A DNA stretch of 64,000 nt from Muricea muricata. Its lineage: Eukaryota; Cnidaria; Anthozoa; Malacalcyonacea; Plexauridae. A model generated the notes under the pieces. It was given only the letters and a program-made list of their open reading frames with translations. It was not told the DNA's origin and did no database searches. The DNA lies in contig OY979718.1 in NCBI GenBank assembly GCA_963855995.1, forward strand, positions 32,616,982 through 32,680,981. The letters are read 5' to 3'. The stretch's first letter is position 1, and every line of letters begins with the position of its first letter. The position numbers and the translations under genes were made by a program. Shown one piece after another: positions 42,850 to 56,898 of the stretch.

Positions 42850-44400
42850 CATTGAATTGAATTGAATTTATTAATTGACATTCCCCTGAAAAGGTCCTGA
42901 CAATTTACATAAGAAAATACTTAATTATCGACTATATTTATAACAATATTGTCATTACTAGTAATGCATTAACAACATGTATAAACTAAAATTATACTTT
43001 AGATATGGTTTAAGTTTAAAACAGTTTATAGTTTAAAAAAGTCACCGCTTTTCAGTAAGAATTGACCTAAGTTTCATTCTAAAATTTTTCAAATCCCTCG
43101 TTGATTTCAGCTCTGTATCTAGCTAATTCCATATCTTAGTCCCGCTGTATTTGAAAGATCTTTGACCGATCGATGTCCTGAATTTTGAAATATCCAGGTC
43201 TCCATTTTTTCTAGTATGTCGACTATAATTCTGTTTCGTTGTTCAAATTTGTCACATAAATACTGTGGAGATTTGTCATTCATGGATTTAAATGTCAATA
43301 ATGCATCTCTATATAACAGATGTTCTTGAACTGGCAACCATCCTGACGCATTTATTGTCGGAGATACATGATTATACTCAGGCACACCTGTGATTAAAGG
43401 GGCTGCACAATTTTGGATTAATTGAATCTTTTTGGTATTGCTATCTGACATATTAGACCATATTGACGAACAATAGTTAATTTTGCTCATGACTAATGTG
43501 TCAATGATTGTAGCTAGTGTTGACTGATCAAAGTTGTGTTTCACCCTACCAATCTGACCTAGTTTCGAGATACACGATGATGATAGTGCTTGTATATGTT
43601 TGTCATACGTTAGATGAGAGTTCAGAAGCATACCCAAATCCTTGACCTCTCTCACAGGTATAAGATTCTCACCCATAAAATTATTATGAATTGGAACAGG
43701 AGATTTCAATTGATTCATAAGTTGCCGTGTACCAACCGCCAACATTTCGGTCCTTTTTGGGTTTACGAGAAGACTGTTGTCACAACACCATTCACAAACT
43801 CTGTATCCTCTGACCCTCTTCTATGTGCAATAACGAATGTTCCATATTCAATAATGTAGCTATAAACGAGCGAAATGTTTTCGAGTCGACCGACAAACGA
43901 TTTAAGATTACAACTTTTAGGAACTGAAGACAAGCTGTCTGTGTAGATAATGATAAAAAACGGTGATAGCACAGAGGCTTGACGAATTCCATACGACAAT
44001 GCAATAGGCGCCGAGGAGGTAGTTCCAATTCTAACATACGTAGTGCCAACTGTCCGTTAAATAGCTTTTTTATGCACTGCCGGAGATACACCTAGGTTTA
44101 GAATTCTTTGAAGAAGCATGTCGTGACAAACACTGTCGAATGCTTTAGACATATTCAAAAATACAACTATTGATAATTGCTTATTGTCCATTGCTTCCTT
44201 CACTGCAAGTGTTTCAGTGGAGTGATTTTTTTCGGATACCACTTTGATGACCCACGAATAACAGAAATTAATTCCTGTGTACATTTTTTGCAAATTTTAT
44301 CAATGGCAAAGTTGAGCTTTTTGTTGCTTTTAATTTTTTTGGGCTGCCCTAAATTGGCAAACGTTACGCTAGATTGCAAATCATCAGTGCACTGATGTAG
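42850..44400 (-). pseudogene. LINE (non-LTR retrotransposon) with RT and C-terminal domain
   Basis: The minus strand, in order through several frame breaks: NHSTETLAVKEAMDNKQLSI and VVFLNMSKAFDSVCHDMLL (RT), YGIRQASVLSPFFIIIYTDS (RT), then a clean 208-codon frame (43745-43119). That frame has LGMLLNSHLTYDKHI and KINYCSSIWSNMSDSNTKKI, the typical post-RT end. The 3' end runs to a (GAATT)n-like tail near 42852-42870. The usual FADD catalytic block is not readable. 5' truncated. Confidence 0.8.
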
Positions 44401-44580
44401 CGACCGCAACCTGCACGCGATGCATCACTACCGTGACACGGTATACGTAGATTTGACGCGGGAAAGAACTCTGGATCCATGCATACTAAATCTACCGTGA
44501 CTTAGTATAAATTGCTTGTAATGTTTCACTTCTACCGTGACGTCAACGTTACACTGGACTATATATATATATATATCTGT

Positions 44581-45292
44581 GGTCATGGCTTTATAGGATA
44601 TCATAAAGGTGGAAATGTCGAGAGAGCACTGGGACCGAGTTGCCCCTGTGTTTTGTGTATCCCCATACATATAATAACTATCAATATCGAGTCATTCTTG
44701 GGTTGTCACATTTCTCACTCACTGGGACTGTATCTACTTCACCAAATTTAGCTAAAGAGGGGAGCGCGTAGCGCGACTTCCGGCTCGCGCTTTAGCTAAA
44801 TTTGGTGAAGTAGATACAGGGCCCAGTGAGTGAGAATAGTTTTAATATAGCAAAACAGTACGCTTATTGTCGCGCTACGCGCTCCCTCTTTAGCTAAATT
44901 TGGTGAAGTAGATACAGTCCAGTGAATAAGAAATAACACACATAATACAGGGGCAACTCGGTCCCAGTGCTCTCTCGACATTTCGACCTTCAGGGTATCC
45001 TATACAACATGAGCTCCTCCCCTGAATTTACTATATCAGTAAATTCTTAAACGCCTCTGAATTTACAATATAGTAAATTCGCGACAACGTAGTGCACCGT
45101 AACAATTAGACAGGGGTGGGCGGCCTGGGGGGGGGGGGGAAGGTGGAAGTACATACAGGGTTAGGTTTAGGTTTAGAATTAGGGTTAGGCTTGTCGTAAA
45201 TTTATCATATCAGTAAATTTAGAGCTTTTAGCAATTTACTGATATAGTAAATTCGAATGAGGAGCTTATGCTGATCCTATAAAGCCATGACC
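44581..45292. mobile_element. Foldback MITE, GGTCATGGCT family, with nested inverted repeat
   Basis: Outer ends GGTCATGGCTTTATAGGAT and reverse, with the same CGAGAGAGCACTGGGACCG interior as the copy at 9590-9941. Flanks ATATATCTGT and ATATACTTGT match at 8 of 10, an aged target duplication. Its right half has a second inverted repeat (GAGCTCCTCCCC... / ...GAGGAGCTTATG) with several TTTACTATATCAGTAAA palindromes and a TTAGGG-like tract near 45165. Confidence 0.8.
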
Positions 45293-45299
45293 ATATACT

Positions 45300-46440
45300 T
45301 GTGGCCATAGATATGTACTTATACATATCTATGCTTGTGGCATGCAATACAAGGGAAAAAATTTTCGCGAATTTTTTTACTATTGTATGGCACAACCGCA
45401 AAATAACATAAACAAGCGAATTTACGTCTCGTTTAAAATAATATACGATAACTTTTGCCAGGTTAATATATATCCTTTAAATCGGATTTTGGCAGAAATA
45501 GGACGTTTATTTATTAAGTTAGATTTCCCTGATCAGTTGTGTCATTTTGGGTTTGAATATGTCTTTTTAATCTATATTCCAAGCTTGAGATTTCCCTCGA
45601 AGTGATGCACTAGAATCATCATTCGCATCAGTCTGGACCGCCACTGGATAGACAAGAATACAAGAGCAACCGTAAGGGACATTGCTACCGTGGCGTTTCA
45701 GGTTGCGCATTTGTTTCATATTTTGAAGCTGCTTTCGATTTGGCATTAATGTTGGTGTAAATCCCCAATCACTGTCAGTGCTTGAATGTGCCGCTCATTC
45801 GGAAAACTCAAAAATGTCTCTTACGAACAGTTGGTTAGCGCATGCAATGTTTGAAAATATTTCTCACCTGCAGGCATTAAAGCGCAATTTAGAGTGTAAA
45901 CTTTCTCTTCCGCCTGGACGCACAGAGGAAGCGTGTACAGGTTGAGCGCAGCTTCTATTTAATATGTCAAAGAAATTTGTTCAGTATTAATAGGAACTTA
46001 TAATTAATATTTTCTTACCTTCTAGAGGATGCATAAACCAGGCAAAACGTTTGCAGTCACAGCGTAAGTAAATTAAATACTTTGCGAATTTTATGATCGA
46101 CAGAGCAACGAGTATTATCTATTATCAGTTCAGTAACCCAGGGTATTTAGTAAAGTGATTATATTCAGTGTTTCCACTCGTAATTTCCTTATTCAGGGGA
46201 AGGAAGGAGTGGAGAAACAAAATACCAGTGACCAGTGCAAGCTAAATTGAACTAAAATGCAAGACAAATCGATCTCAAAACCGCGGTTCATTGCTTAAGA
46301 GTTAAAGACTGTTGTGAGTGCTTTGTTTGCAAAAAACACGCACGATCAAACTATAAAAATAAGTATCAAAGAACGATGAAATAACTTATACTTATGCCTG
46401 ACCCAAATTTCTTTGTTACACATTGTGGGCTACACGTTAT
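45300..46440. other. Non-coding apart from a dispersed repeat copy
   Basis: Holds the second copy of the 235-bp repeat at 45677-45909 (see 41655-42140). No gene recognised otherwise. Confidence 0.5.
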
Positions 46441-46846
46441 ATCAGCGTCTCACGAACTCGGAAGGAATAATGGAGCATTTTTTCGTAAATGTCGTGAATA
46501 TATCCGTGACGGGGTGATTAAACCATGTACACATGAGATATGCAGGCAATGATAACGAATTTGAACACAACTCATTAAACAAAGGACAAATCCTCACATC
46601 GTTGAATGTACTTTCCTGCAACAGTTGTGATTTAATTAGTGAGCTATTTATTTTCGAGCCCATTGCACAAAGTAAGGTGTTTACATGCAAAAGCTGAATG
46701 CCAAGGCCCAAACAATTTTTTTCAAAAATACTTATCATATCTAAAGTTCAAACGTACATTTTCTGTCGAGTTCTCTTGATTACCAGCCAAGTATGCAGTC
46801 TGTTGGCCTTTGCCTTCCTAACTAGTTTATTTGCAATATGTGCATG

Positions 46847-47704
46847 TCATTTATATATCATTACAATTGCCATCTTCTCCTTGAGGATTTTCGATCCACC
46901 GCTGGCGACCGCTTTTGTTTCTAAGGATTTCGTGATCTTTTCGATAACATCAGCCGAGGCTTTTTTTCGTATATCTTTGACATTGAACATCATGTCAAGC
47001 AGCATGTCACCTTTACTAGACCCTTTAAGACATTCACTAACATCAAAGATATATTCCAGGGTGTCCACCTCGTATTTCCATCCATGCTTTTCTGCAATCG
47101 CCACGATATCGTTACCGCTGACGTTTTTCTTTGAACTGGAGATTCCCTTGCCTTGCAGCTCGTTGTGGAGGCCAAACGCGAAATTATTTTGGTCTTGAAC
47201 AACGCACAACGTCACGCCGTTATGTTCCAGTTCCTTCTCGTATATCTCGACTAGTGCTTGCTCGGGCTCTTCGTAATAAATACTTTGCATGAGCAGAACC
47301 AAATTCATCTTGCAACCGCCAGACTCGCCTGAAGCTCCTCCAAGGTAATCTTTCAAATTTGCTGCACGCCAGTCGAATGCGATTTTCTTGTACTCTCGTT
47401 TCTTGCTGGAACTTACTGTAGATTTGTATTTCTCCAAAACGGCAGCTTGCGCATTCACGACTCGGAACGCAGTCTGCGTGCCTGGCTCTAAATTTCGCCA
47501 TACTAGCGACAGAATTTTTAAATCGGTGTCGCCGTCTGACGTGCCAACATCGAGTATTGCGTATTTGCCGCTCGAGAAATCAGATACAACAATTTTGCTA
47601 GAGTTCTCGAGTACCCATTCCGTGAGTACTTCTCGTTCGGTAGACTTATCGAAGTATTCTTCAACGTAATTTGGATAGTCAGGGTCATGATTTAAGTCGC
47701 TCAT
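46847..47704 (-). CDS. Histamine N-methyltransferase-like SAM-dependent enzyme
   Basis: Intact single-exon frame of 285 codons, close to the roughly 290 residues of animal HNMT. N-terminal YVEEYFDKSTEREVLTEWV matches the HNMT start helix. YAILDVGTSDGDTDLKIL is the Gly-rich SAM-binding loop (about residues 47-64). NLVLLMQSIYYEEPEQAL corresponds to the mid-domain helix and YEVDTLEYIFDVSECLKG to the conserved segment before the C-terminal helices. Predicted role: cytosolic N-methylation of a small amine, with SAM as donor; histamine itself is not certain, since invertebrate genomes carry expanded HNMT-like families. TGA at 46849-46847; AATAAA follows about 16 bp later. No signal peptide. Confidence 0.85.
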   Translation of the reverse strand: MSDLNHDPDYPNYVEEYFDKSTEREVLTEWVLENSSKIVVSDFSSGKYAILDVGTSDGDTDLKILSLVWRNLEPGTQTAFRVVNAQAAVLEKYKSTVSSSKKREYKKIAFDWRAANLKDYLGGASGESGGCKMNLVLLMQSIYYEEPEQALVEIYEKELEHNGVTLCVVQDQNNFAFGLHNELQGKGISSSKKNVSGNDIVAIAEKHGWKYEVDTLEYIFDVSECLKGSSKGDMLLDMMFNVKDIRKKASADVIEKITKSLETKAVASGGSKILKEKMAIVMIYK

Positions 47705-48660
47705 TTTGATCCGCCTTAGTTTACTTTGACTGCAGGAATTCGAACAGACTGTTGAAAAACAAACAGACTAAATGCTTAGCCGTATTTATCCATTCTTTAG
47801 GACTTTATCAAACATTCCTTGACCTTTAACCTCTCGTTTCAGCAGCCCTATATTGGAAGCCATCTCAAATCAATACAAACATCGAACTTAACTTTATTTA
47901 TCCATTTAATTAAGTTTTTTATTTCATTTCAAAGTATTTTATAGCATTTTAAACACCTCTTGAACTGTTTCAGCTTTTTGCATGGTGATTTAGGGCATTT
48001 AATTAATTATCTCTCGCAGTTGTTTCAAAACTCTTAAACAAATATGATATTTTGATGTCATACAATTACCGAGTTGCAGAAGCCGATTAAGTTGCATGTT
48101 TCATCCTTATCGATATGGAATTGCTCTTACTGTGTATTTAAGTGTGTATTCTTTCCCAGTTAGCATTTTTATCGTTCAATGCACGTCAACAAGAAGAAAA
48201 TGCATTTTTTTCACGTGCAAACACGGGAACAGATTAGCGAGACACGGTTATTTTGGTAGCGAAGGAATTCGAACCTGTGTCATCAGGTCATACATATTTT
48301 GGATATAGGGATCCCAGAGGTGCTTCATAATCACAACCTTGTATATATAGTGTGACCAGCTAACATGGGCGGAGGCATAATATTTTGGTTGTGTGTGAAT
48401 TGCTGGCATCTATACTTGTATATTATATAGTGTTCAAATGAATTTCATTCAAATATAAAGCCCCCTTTTACACGGCCAAATTTTCTTTGACAAATTTCTT
48501 GTGTGACTTTGTACTGGAAATAGTGATTTTTGACAAATTTGTGGAAAATTCCTAAGAATATCTCCCTTCTATCTCCCTTCAAGCGAATATGAAAGAATAT
48601 CTCCCTTCGTGATTAATAAACTTCGCTTTATTTATCTAGTTCTGAAAAAAAAGTTTATTC
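47705..48660. other. Upstream flank of the methyltransferase gene; no gene recognised
   Basis: AT-rich. A tRNA B-box-like GAATTCGAACC near 48257 (GGTTCGAATTC on the minus strand) could be a SINE remnant, but no A-box is visible. Confidence 0.4.
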
Positions 48661-48663
48661 AGT

Positions 48664-49803
<1,140 letters not shown>

Positions 49804-49948
49804 TGTGTATAGCTTTGTTATTTTCGTGGTCTAAACAGTGCTCAATGCAGAAGCAGAGCTTTTAATATAATGTTTTTAGAACATAAAAGGCATCAAGTCG
49901 GGTGAATAAAATTTAATGAACTAAATCATAAATTAAAAATTTAAAATC

Positions 49949-49989
49949 ACTGCTACTCCGAGTTTCACGTAAGACGATCTTCAGGCAGT
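49949..49989 (-). ncRNA. Hammerhead ribozyme candidate
   Basis: The minus strand has all conserved elements in order: stem I strand ACTGC, core CTGAAGA (fits CUGANGA), stem II CGT-CTT-ACG with flanking U-U, GAAA, a minimal stem III CTC-G-GAG, cleavage triplet GTA (NUH), then GCAGT, which pairs fully with ACTGC. The short self-complementary stem III is typical of hammerheads in Penelope-like elements, which act as dimers. It lies beside hairpins with matching GAAACTCTGAGTAGC, so a Penelope-like terminus is the likely source. Confidence 0.65.
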
Positions 49990-50509
49990 ATGATTAAAGT
50001 TCCTTTGGACTTGGTATATATAAGGTTAGGTGCTAGATTATTTAAGTTATTCCTGAGTGATTACAGTAGATGATTATTACATGATGATTTGTTTCAGAAA
50101 TCATGCCTTGCTGAAAAAAATAGTGATTCATTCTCAAGATTCATTCATTTCAGTTTGGAGAGGCCAACTTTACAACATTTTGAGGAAAGTTTGCAAACTT
50201 TTTGCTCGGCGGGAGGTTACGTTGAACGCTTTTTGCAACTCTGGCCCAGCTCTACCATCAATTTTTAAGGAGGTTATTTTGAACAGTAATTAGATTCTAA
50301 AAACCAAATTTATTTTTAAATGTCTTTTATTTTTATTTTAGATTGTAAACTTAAATTAATTTGTTTTTCAAAAATAATTTTTACAGTTACTTTGGAGTTC
50401 TGTAAAGCGATTTTATTCTTTATTTTTGATCAGTGAAATGGCCCAGCGTTATTGATTACGAAAAAAAATGAGTTCGGTGCGCGTGGCCCAGCGCTATCAT
50501 TGTCAAACC

Positions 50510-50731
50510 TTCTCTCCTCCGCAGAGCTTTCTCGGCTTTTTAACAGTGTGAAGCGTCGATCTATAAACTAATGATTTTATAAACCCGTGTTTTAATTTTT
50601 CAGCGAGTTTCACCATTTCACTCATTACAGTCTAGCGCCTTTCGCTTGTTTACATTTATAAAATCATAGTTTATATATAGATCGACGCTTCGCACCGTTA
50701 AAAAGCCGAGAAAGCTCTGCGGAGGAGAGAG
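50510..50731. mobile_element. Foldback MITE
   Basis: Inverted arms of about 65 bp starting TTCTCTCCTCCGCAGAGC and ending with its complement. Flanks GTCAAACC and ATCAAACC suggest an 8-bp (7 matching) target duplication. Confidence 0.7.
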
Positions 50732-50927
50732 TATCAAACCGGAGTTATCGGAATTCCAGAAATACAATGTGCTTTTCGGAAAGTGGAAGCACTGTCGACT
50801 TGCGGGTAATAATTGATAATTCCATGTTCTCAGGAAGCGAAATTAAATTTTAATCTAAGCCCTAAATCTAATCAAATCTTTAAGTCTTCAATCCATCAAT
50901 GTTAAAACATGACGTATAAAACGTTTC

Positions 50928-50972
50928 TTAGGGTTAGGGTTTATTAGATTTGGGGTTAGGGTTAGGGCTTGG
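50928..50972 (+). repeat. Short TTAGGG-like tract
   Basis: Two groups of TTAGGGTTAGGG-type units separated by a TTTATTAGATTTGG spacer. Other short ones occur near 45165 and (reversed) 56722, the latter inside an inverted-repeat element. Confidence 0.6.
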
Positions 50973-50999
50973 ATTAAGATTAACATTCGCCATACTAAG

Positions 51000-53900
51000 A
51001 ACACGGAATTATTGCCGACTTGCGTCTATATGCGTTCATTCTTCAATGGCGAATAGTAGTTGGAAAGGCGATGAACAGCTAATATTAGATCTTGGACAAT
51101 ATGCGAGGTAGAATTCAAAAAGGTCAAAAATATTAGATTTTGTAACGATATTTTTCAGAGTAGGCCTGGAGCATTGCCACACTTGACAGCCATACACTGT
51201 CAACAAAGCATGGCTCACCCATCCCCCCAGTCCCCCCCCCCCCAGTTATCGTTCCAGTATACTTGGAGTTCACTGTTTTTCGCCGAGCCGCTCCTCCAGT
51301 AAATGTAAAGCTCAGTGATGAAAATACTGCTTGGGTACGCTGTGTTGTATTGGCGAGCGCCATAGAGTTCACAGGCGCCATCATGTTATTCGTGTATATT
51401 ATTTTGTTTGGTATTCTGTAAAAGTCTCTGCTATCGCGTGAAAAGATTTTGAAAAGAAACAAGGTCAACGGGGTTGTACAAATGCGTGATCTCTTCTTTA
51501 TATCAGAGTAGGTAAGAACAATTGCTTTGATATATGCTAAATATAAGAGATGAAACAGTTGTGTTTATCGAGTAATTGCCTGTGAAATTTACAACTTATT
51601 AAAGTATTGTGTAATTGTTCTATGAACTGATTTTAGTGAAATTTTCTATTGTTTTGATCCACTAACTTCACACGAGTTGTGATTACATGTTTAGCACATG
51701 AAATAGCCAATTATATCTTTCGCGTTAACGCCATCATTTTTTGTGCGAGGATTTTAGATTTAACATTTGACACTCCGGTCGCCATATTTAATTTAAACGA
51801 TATCTTTTAGTGAGTTAGGATGAAAGTTAATGGGTAAATTTCTTATGTGTACAACCAATTTACGCCTTGCCGTTTAATAATGTTAGTTAGAGCAATCTCA
51901 CTGTATTTGCCTGAAGCAACAAGACCCCTTCGCACTGATAATGTTGTGAAATTTTGAGTTGGGGAGTTATGTACATGAGGCAAGCAAACTGGTTGACCTG
52001 AACAATTTGTGTCACAAACATTTTTCCTCATCGAGTTGAGTGGAGAAGTTTACAGCTAATACCAGAGTTTCAAAAGTAAGCATCCTGCTTGGCACTTTCA
52101 AAATTAGTGGCATCAACAGGCCAAGTTTAAATTTGTGCTGGAGTATATGTATGGTATACAGATGGTTTAGAGAGTTTCTTAGCCATTACATAAGATAAGA
52201 ATTGACACTTGCTTTCAAAGGGGTGCTTACTTCCCAGGGAGCACTAACTTTGGAGACACTATGATATAAACTGCGTGTAGCATTCAATTTTTGTGAAACA
52301 ACTTTCATAAGCTCTGCTTTAATAAGGTATATACAGAAGAAATTATTTAGCCCAGTTGCTAGCCTATCTCATGTAAACTGCCCCTTGAACAATGCTTAAG
52401 TTATTAACAGTCTAATTAATGCATCCTTAAGCTACTTTTAAAGGGTATGATAATAGTTTCTTATGTGTATCAATTGGGATATCTACTGCATCACATCTTT
52501 GTAATACTAATGTGGAAAGTTCTCCCAACTGCCTGGTAGTTCTGCTATGTATAATGTAGTGATTTTTAAGGAAGTTTCTCAAATGATCAGGAGTATCTCC
52601 GGTAATTCATTTATCAGGATGTTTGCCAGAAAAACAAAGTTAAGTCTGTTTTAGGTAATTAGGAAGTCAACATTGTCATGGGATAATAAGAGAAATAGTG
52701 CAGGCAGGATTTAGTGACTGTGTCAAGGACATTTTGCATAGGTATTTGGCTAGGAGAGCCACTTTCTTAAAATGAAAAAATTAAACAAATTTGGTGTTTT
52801 CTGTACAATATACTGTGTATAATATGCAGTAGATAAAAATAAAAATAAAAAGCTAGTAAATAGATAAGTATTACACATTTATCTGATGATCAAAACATCC
52901 CCCCTCAATCTGAGTGGGAATGTTCATCATATGGTCTTGATTGGGAGCAGTCTGCCCAGCTGACGTTAGTGAAGAGACACTGCAATCCTGGCGAAAAGTT
53001 AATGAGACACCTGTGCTGGATATAAATAATATAACCCCTTTATGCAAACAATGTTTTGATATTAAAAAAAGAATAATACACAGAGTATCTTTGTAAGTGC
53101 GTAGACCGACATCTCTTCAAGCAAGGTGTTTCATTAGTTTATCATTAGTTTATGCCATGATTGTGGGTGACTAACTAAAGCTGATTCTGGTTTGCAGTAA
53201 CTTTAGACATCGATAATAAACAATTATTGAATGAGGTCAAGCAGGATATGAGGAGTTATTAAAGCCTCGCCATTGGTTTGTGTTACCTGTCCCAGTCGAA
53301 TATCCTGCGAGTATCGAATTCAATAATTGTTTTATTATTCTTTGAAAATATTTTAGTTAGAAACACAAGCTGCTAATAATGGAACAGCATGAAATTGTTT
53401 GAAAACTTTAATAAGCCAAAACCTTGAAACAATTTTCAGATTACAGGGCCAGTCAAAAGTCACATAAATTATAGCGTGACGTCATGTCTTGTTTTAATTA
53501 ACGATAAAATGAGTCATAATGTTGTATATTTGTTTTCAATATACGACAAAATGACTCATAATGTCCTATATTTATTTTCAACCCCAAATTTGAGCAACTA
53601 CCAAGCGGATATGATGATTTCACCTTCAGCTCTAAACCAATCAAAACTCCTAAAATGTTTTCAATAAATAATAATTAATTTTATTCACTTCATTCCAGAA
53701 TTATTGGCAAATCCAAAATTTTGTGATGATTATGCAAAATCTGGGAACAAAATTTAAGCATTGATTGTTTACTACTCTTGCCAACATATTGTAGACTTGC
53801 CTAAATTCATTCATTAACAACACCTTGGTACCCATTTTTAGTGCAAAGTGAATGATAGCAAAATTCAATTGAGACAGATATAAACTTTAAACAATCCAGG

Positions 53901-54540
53901 GGGTTGTAAAGATGTCACTCTTTAGGTGGCGGTTCTGCTTGTGATTTTTCAGTATGTCAATTGGGTATTTTTTAATATGTTAATATTTTGAGGGGCAATG
54001 TCAATATCACGAAAATAAAGCTGCTTCGACTGTACAGATTGCAAATTTTGATTTACTCATGTCAATAATAGTAGATAAATCAGAGTACAGTCAAATCTAA
54101 GCGTAGTAGTTCCATTGTAGCTTGCTGCCGAGTGCGGTCAGTTATTCATATAATAATTGAATGTTTTTACATTCGGTAGGCGGCCCTTGTCACACTGCAT
54201 CTTATATTGTTCAAAGTACCGCTGAATGAAGTGCTGTCGCTTTCATGAAATAATTATTGAAATCTTAGGCTTAGCAATGTTGAAAGCGAAAATACTGTAC
54301 AACGAATTATTCCTGTGAATACCTGTTCAAAAAACGTTGCGCCCGGGCTAACACCAGCTCGAGTGAAATCTCAGTTTAGTAACTGGTTTAATATCGTGAT
54401 ATACTGATTAATGACAGGATATAAAATTGTTTGTATTTGCATGTATAAATATTCAATATCTTGGATGTAAATCGCTGCATGTTGTCACTTTATCCCACCG
54501 AACCATCTTTTGACCTTGGATCCCTATAGTTCTGATTTTT
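51000..54540. other. Long non-coding stretch; no gene supported
   Basis: A minus-strand frame at 51133-51468 (containing MMAPVNSMALANTTQRTQAV) has modest coding character and could be a first exon, but no splice partner was found. Otherwise only AT-rich unique-looking sequence, with a short duplicated phrase (ATGACTCATAATGT-like) near 53510-53575. Confidence 0.4.
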
Positions 54541-54546
54541 TTGTTG

Positions 54547-54991
54547 AGGGTGGTAAAAGGGGGGTTCGGATCACGTTTCACGAGAGGAAAAACAGCCATT
54601 TCACATTTCACCGGTAAAAAATTAGTAATTTCACGAAATTTAATGAACTCGTTTTTAACTGTGTAAATTTAGCCCCTTTCTTAACCCGTCAGTCTATTTT
54701 TACGCTGTAGAAAGTAAAAAGCACTATTGAAAGCTCAAATTCGGACGAATTTCTGTAAAAACAGCCAATATATGTAGAAAAAATGAACAAAATAAATGCA
54801 TTTAGTAAAATTGTTGTAACCAATGCATTGTACTTTGTTCTTTAGCACTTTTCCTTACTCGTCCAGCTGCCAATCACGGTTCAGGAATAGGCATGTAAAT
54901 CACATTTCACGACACAAAAATTCGTCAAATCACATTTCACAACAACAAATATTGGCAATTCACGGCTCACGAAAAAACCCTTTACCACCCT
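54547..54991. mobile_element. hAT-type MITE, AGGGTGGTAAA termini
   Basis: Ends AGGGTGGTAAAAGGG and reversed CCCTTTACCACCCT. Flanks TTTTGTTG and CTTTGTTG match at 7 of 8. The interior is rich in TCACATTTCACGA-like repeats on one strand, typical subterminal binding motifs. No transposase. Confidence 0.75.
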
Positions 54992-54999
54992 CTTTGTTG

Positions 55000-56115
55000 G
55001 CCTTGTTGTTTCACATTTATATGTAAAGCATATAATAGATATCAAAATACTATTTCAAAAAAAAAATTTTCTTAAAACCGGATCAAAAGAAAAAGTTAAC
55101 TACTTAACCAGTCTGTGCCACTCAGTTATTATTTTAGCATCATTGTTGGAAGTTGGCCAAAAAAGTCCTCAATCCGTTCACAATGTCAGACTCTTTACTG
55201 GATCACATGAAATATCTTTGGGTGAAGCTATAATGACGTTTGATAATGTGAATGCACTGAAGATTTTTTGTCCAACTTCGAAGAATGATGGTTGTATAAA
55301 ATATTACTTGAGTTGTGCATTGTGTTTACTGGTTAATTTTTACATTGACATTGTTTTGAACGAACTATACCTAAACAGTAACGTAATAAAGCCCATTTTT
55401 CCCCCTTCATTTTTTTCTTGTATTGACAGTGTAGTTTCAAGGTATCTTTTTAATCTTGATAACAGAAAGCAGGGATGGATCCAGCATGAGCTGGTGAGGG
55501 GCTCTGCGCAAGGGTGGATTTTAATATTTTTTAGACGAGTAGTGGGTGAATTTTAAGTGGGGTGCAATGTGGGGTGAAGCAACATTCTAGTGGGGTTAAA
55601 CATTCTCTGAAAGAGGTTAAGAGATGTTTAGTGGGTTAACCACCCCACCCAACAACCCTTAAAAGATCTGCGTATGGCAGATATGTGACTATATTAAATG
55701 AGTTGTGTTGTGTCTCCTGCCCTTTTTCAACAATCTAAGGGGCTAAGCAATAATAAAAATATATTAAGCATGATACTAAAGCACTGTACTTGCAAATGAT
55801 GCAACAACTAGTGACATAATTTGGTTATTGTTACGTTACTGTGTTTCAAATAACTGAATTTCACATTGTACACAAAAGGTGTAAGTTCTTTCACTAGACA
55901 TTATTGTTTCAGGAAGTAAAACAACCTACGCCTATTGTGCGCCATAAACTGCACTACCTACACTGGCAAAGTTATTTTTATTGTTATTATCACTACACTA
56001 AATAGAAAGGTTTTCGTCTCAGTTCTCGCCTTTTTGGATGCCTTAAGTGTTTGCTACTCGTGATAGTCCGCCATATTCTTGAGATCAGAAATGGCCACCG
56101 TTCGTTGGTCACATA
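55000..56115. other. Non-coding; weak repeat remnant
   Basis: The 55143-55556 open frame is AT-rich and not protein-like. Around 55480-55640, GTGGGG/GGGTTAA-rich sequence resembles a decayed hAT-type MITE end. Nothing else recognised. Confidence 0.4.
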
Positions 56116-56118
56116 GAG

Positions 56119-56588
56119 ATTATAAATAACACTAGAGGTCCTCTAGTAGAGGAGGCATCGTAACCTTTTTCTCTGAAAACAAAAGGGAACGCGTTTTTTT
56201 TGGGGGGGGGGGGGAATTCAAGTCCCGGATGCAGGGCCAGGCGCTTATTGGCTGAGCTAATGCTTCCTTAGCAACCACCTTGACCTTAGCAACAGCAGAA
56301 ATCTGTATGAAATGTTTTCCTCATCGTTGTTGAAGTCGTTTTGCCGGTTTTGTGGGCAAAATAGCACTTTTTCAATTGTTTTTATTTTTTTATAAAATCT
56401 GGGATGTTATTTTCAATATTTTACGTGGAAAAACATTTCAAAAAGCAGCAAAACTCATCTAAAACGACTTTTTTGCCTGGGACATCGTGAATGAGTGAGC
56501 ATCCGGGACTTGAATTTGCTCCCCCCCCCAATCGCCGCGCTCCCAAATTTCACCCTCGATGTCCCCGCTAGTGTTATTTATAATCTCC
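56119..56588. mobile_element. Inverted-repeat element, GAGATTATAAATAACACTAG termini
   Basis: The left end and its complement CTAGTGTTATTTATAATCTC bound a second inverted pair (GGGGGAATTCAAGTCCCGGA / CATCCGGGACTTGAATTTGC). Contains poly-G/poly-C runs. No coding capacity. Confidence 0.6.
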
Positions 56589-56605
56589 ATGGTTGGTCAG
56601 CGATG

Positions 56606-56862
56606 GGTCATGGCTAAAGGGGATGCACGAGAGGTAGGTTTTCAAGATGGCGGCTGTTTTTCAAGATTTTTAAAACGAGAACGAACCAACAACCAGAACT
56701 TACTAGCATTCCTAAAGCTTACCCTAACCCTAACCCTAAACCTAACCACAATTTAGTAATGCTATAAATGTCTGGTTGTTGATTCTTTCTCGTTTTAAGA
56801 ATCTTGAAAAACAGCCGCCATCTTGAAAACCTACCTGCCGTTCATCCCCTTTAGCCATGACC
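56606..56862. mobile_element. Foldback MITE, GGTCATGGCT family, exact 10-bp duplication
   Basis: Ends GGTCATGGCTAAAGGGGATG and its reverse complement, flanked by GTCAGCGATG on both sides (56596-56605 and 56863-56872). Arms include CAAGATGGCGGCTGTTTTTC. The loop holds CCCTAACCCTAACCC. Same terminus and duplication length as the elements at 9590 and 44581. Confidence 0.85.
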
Positions 56863-56898
56863 GTCAGCGATGGCGGCCATACGCCTGCAACTTCAGAC

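Noticed and set aside
46442..46738. Minus-strand 98-codon frame downstream of the methyltransferase
   Set aside because: Lies in the probable 3' flank, has no recognisable domain, and an AATAAA for the upstream gene precedes it.
51133..51468. Minus-strand 111-codon frame
   Set aside because: Moderate coding character only; poly-Gly stretch comes from a C-run; no splice partner or homology recognised.
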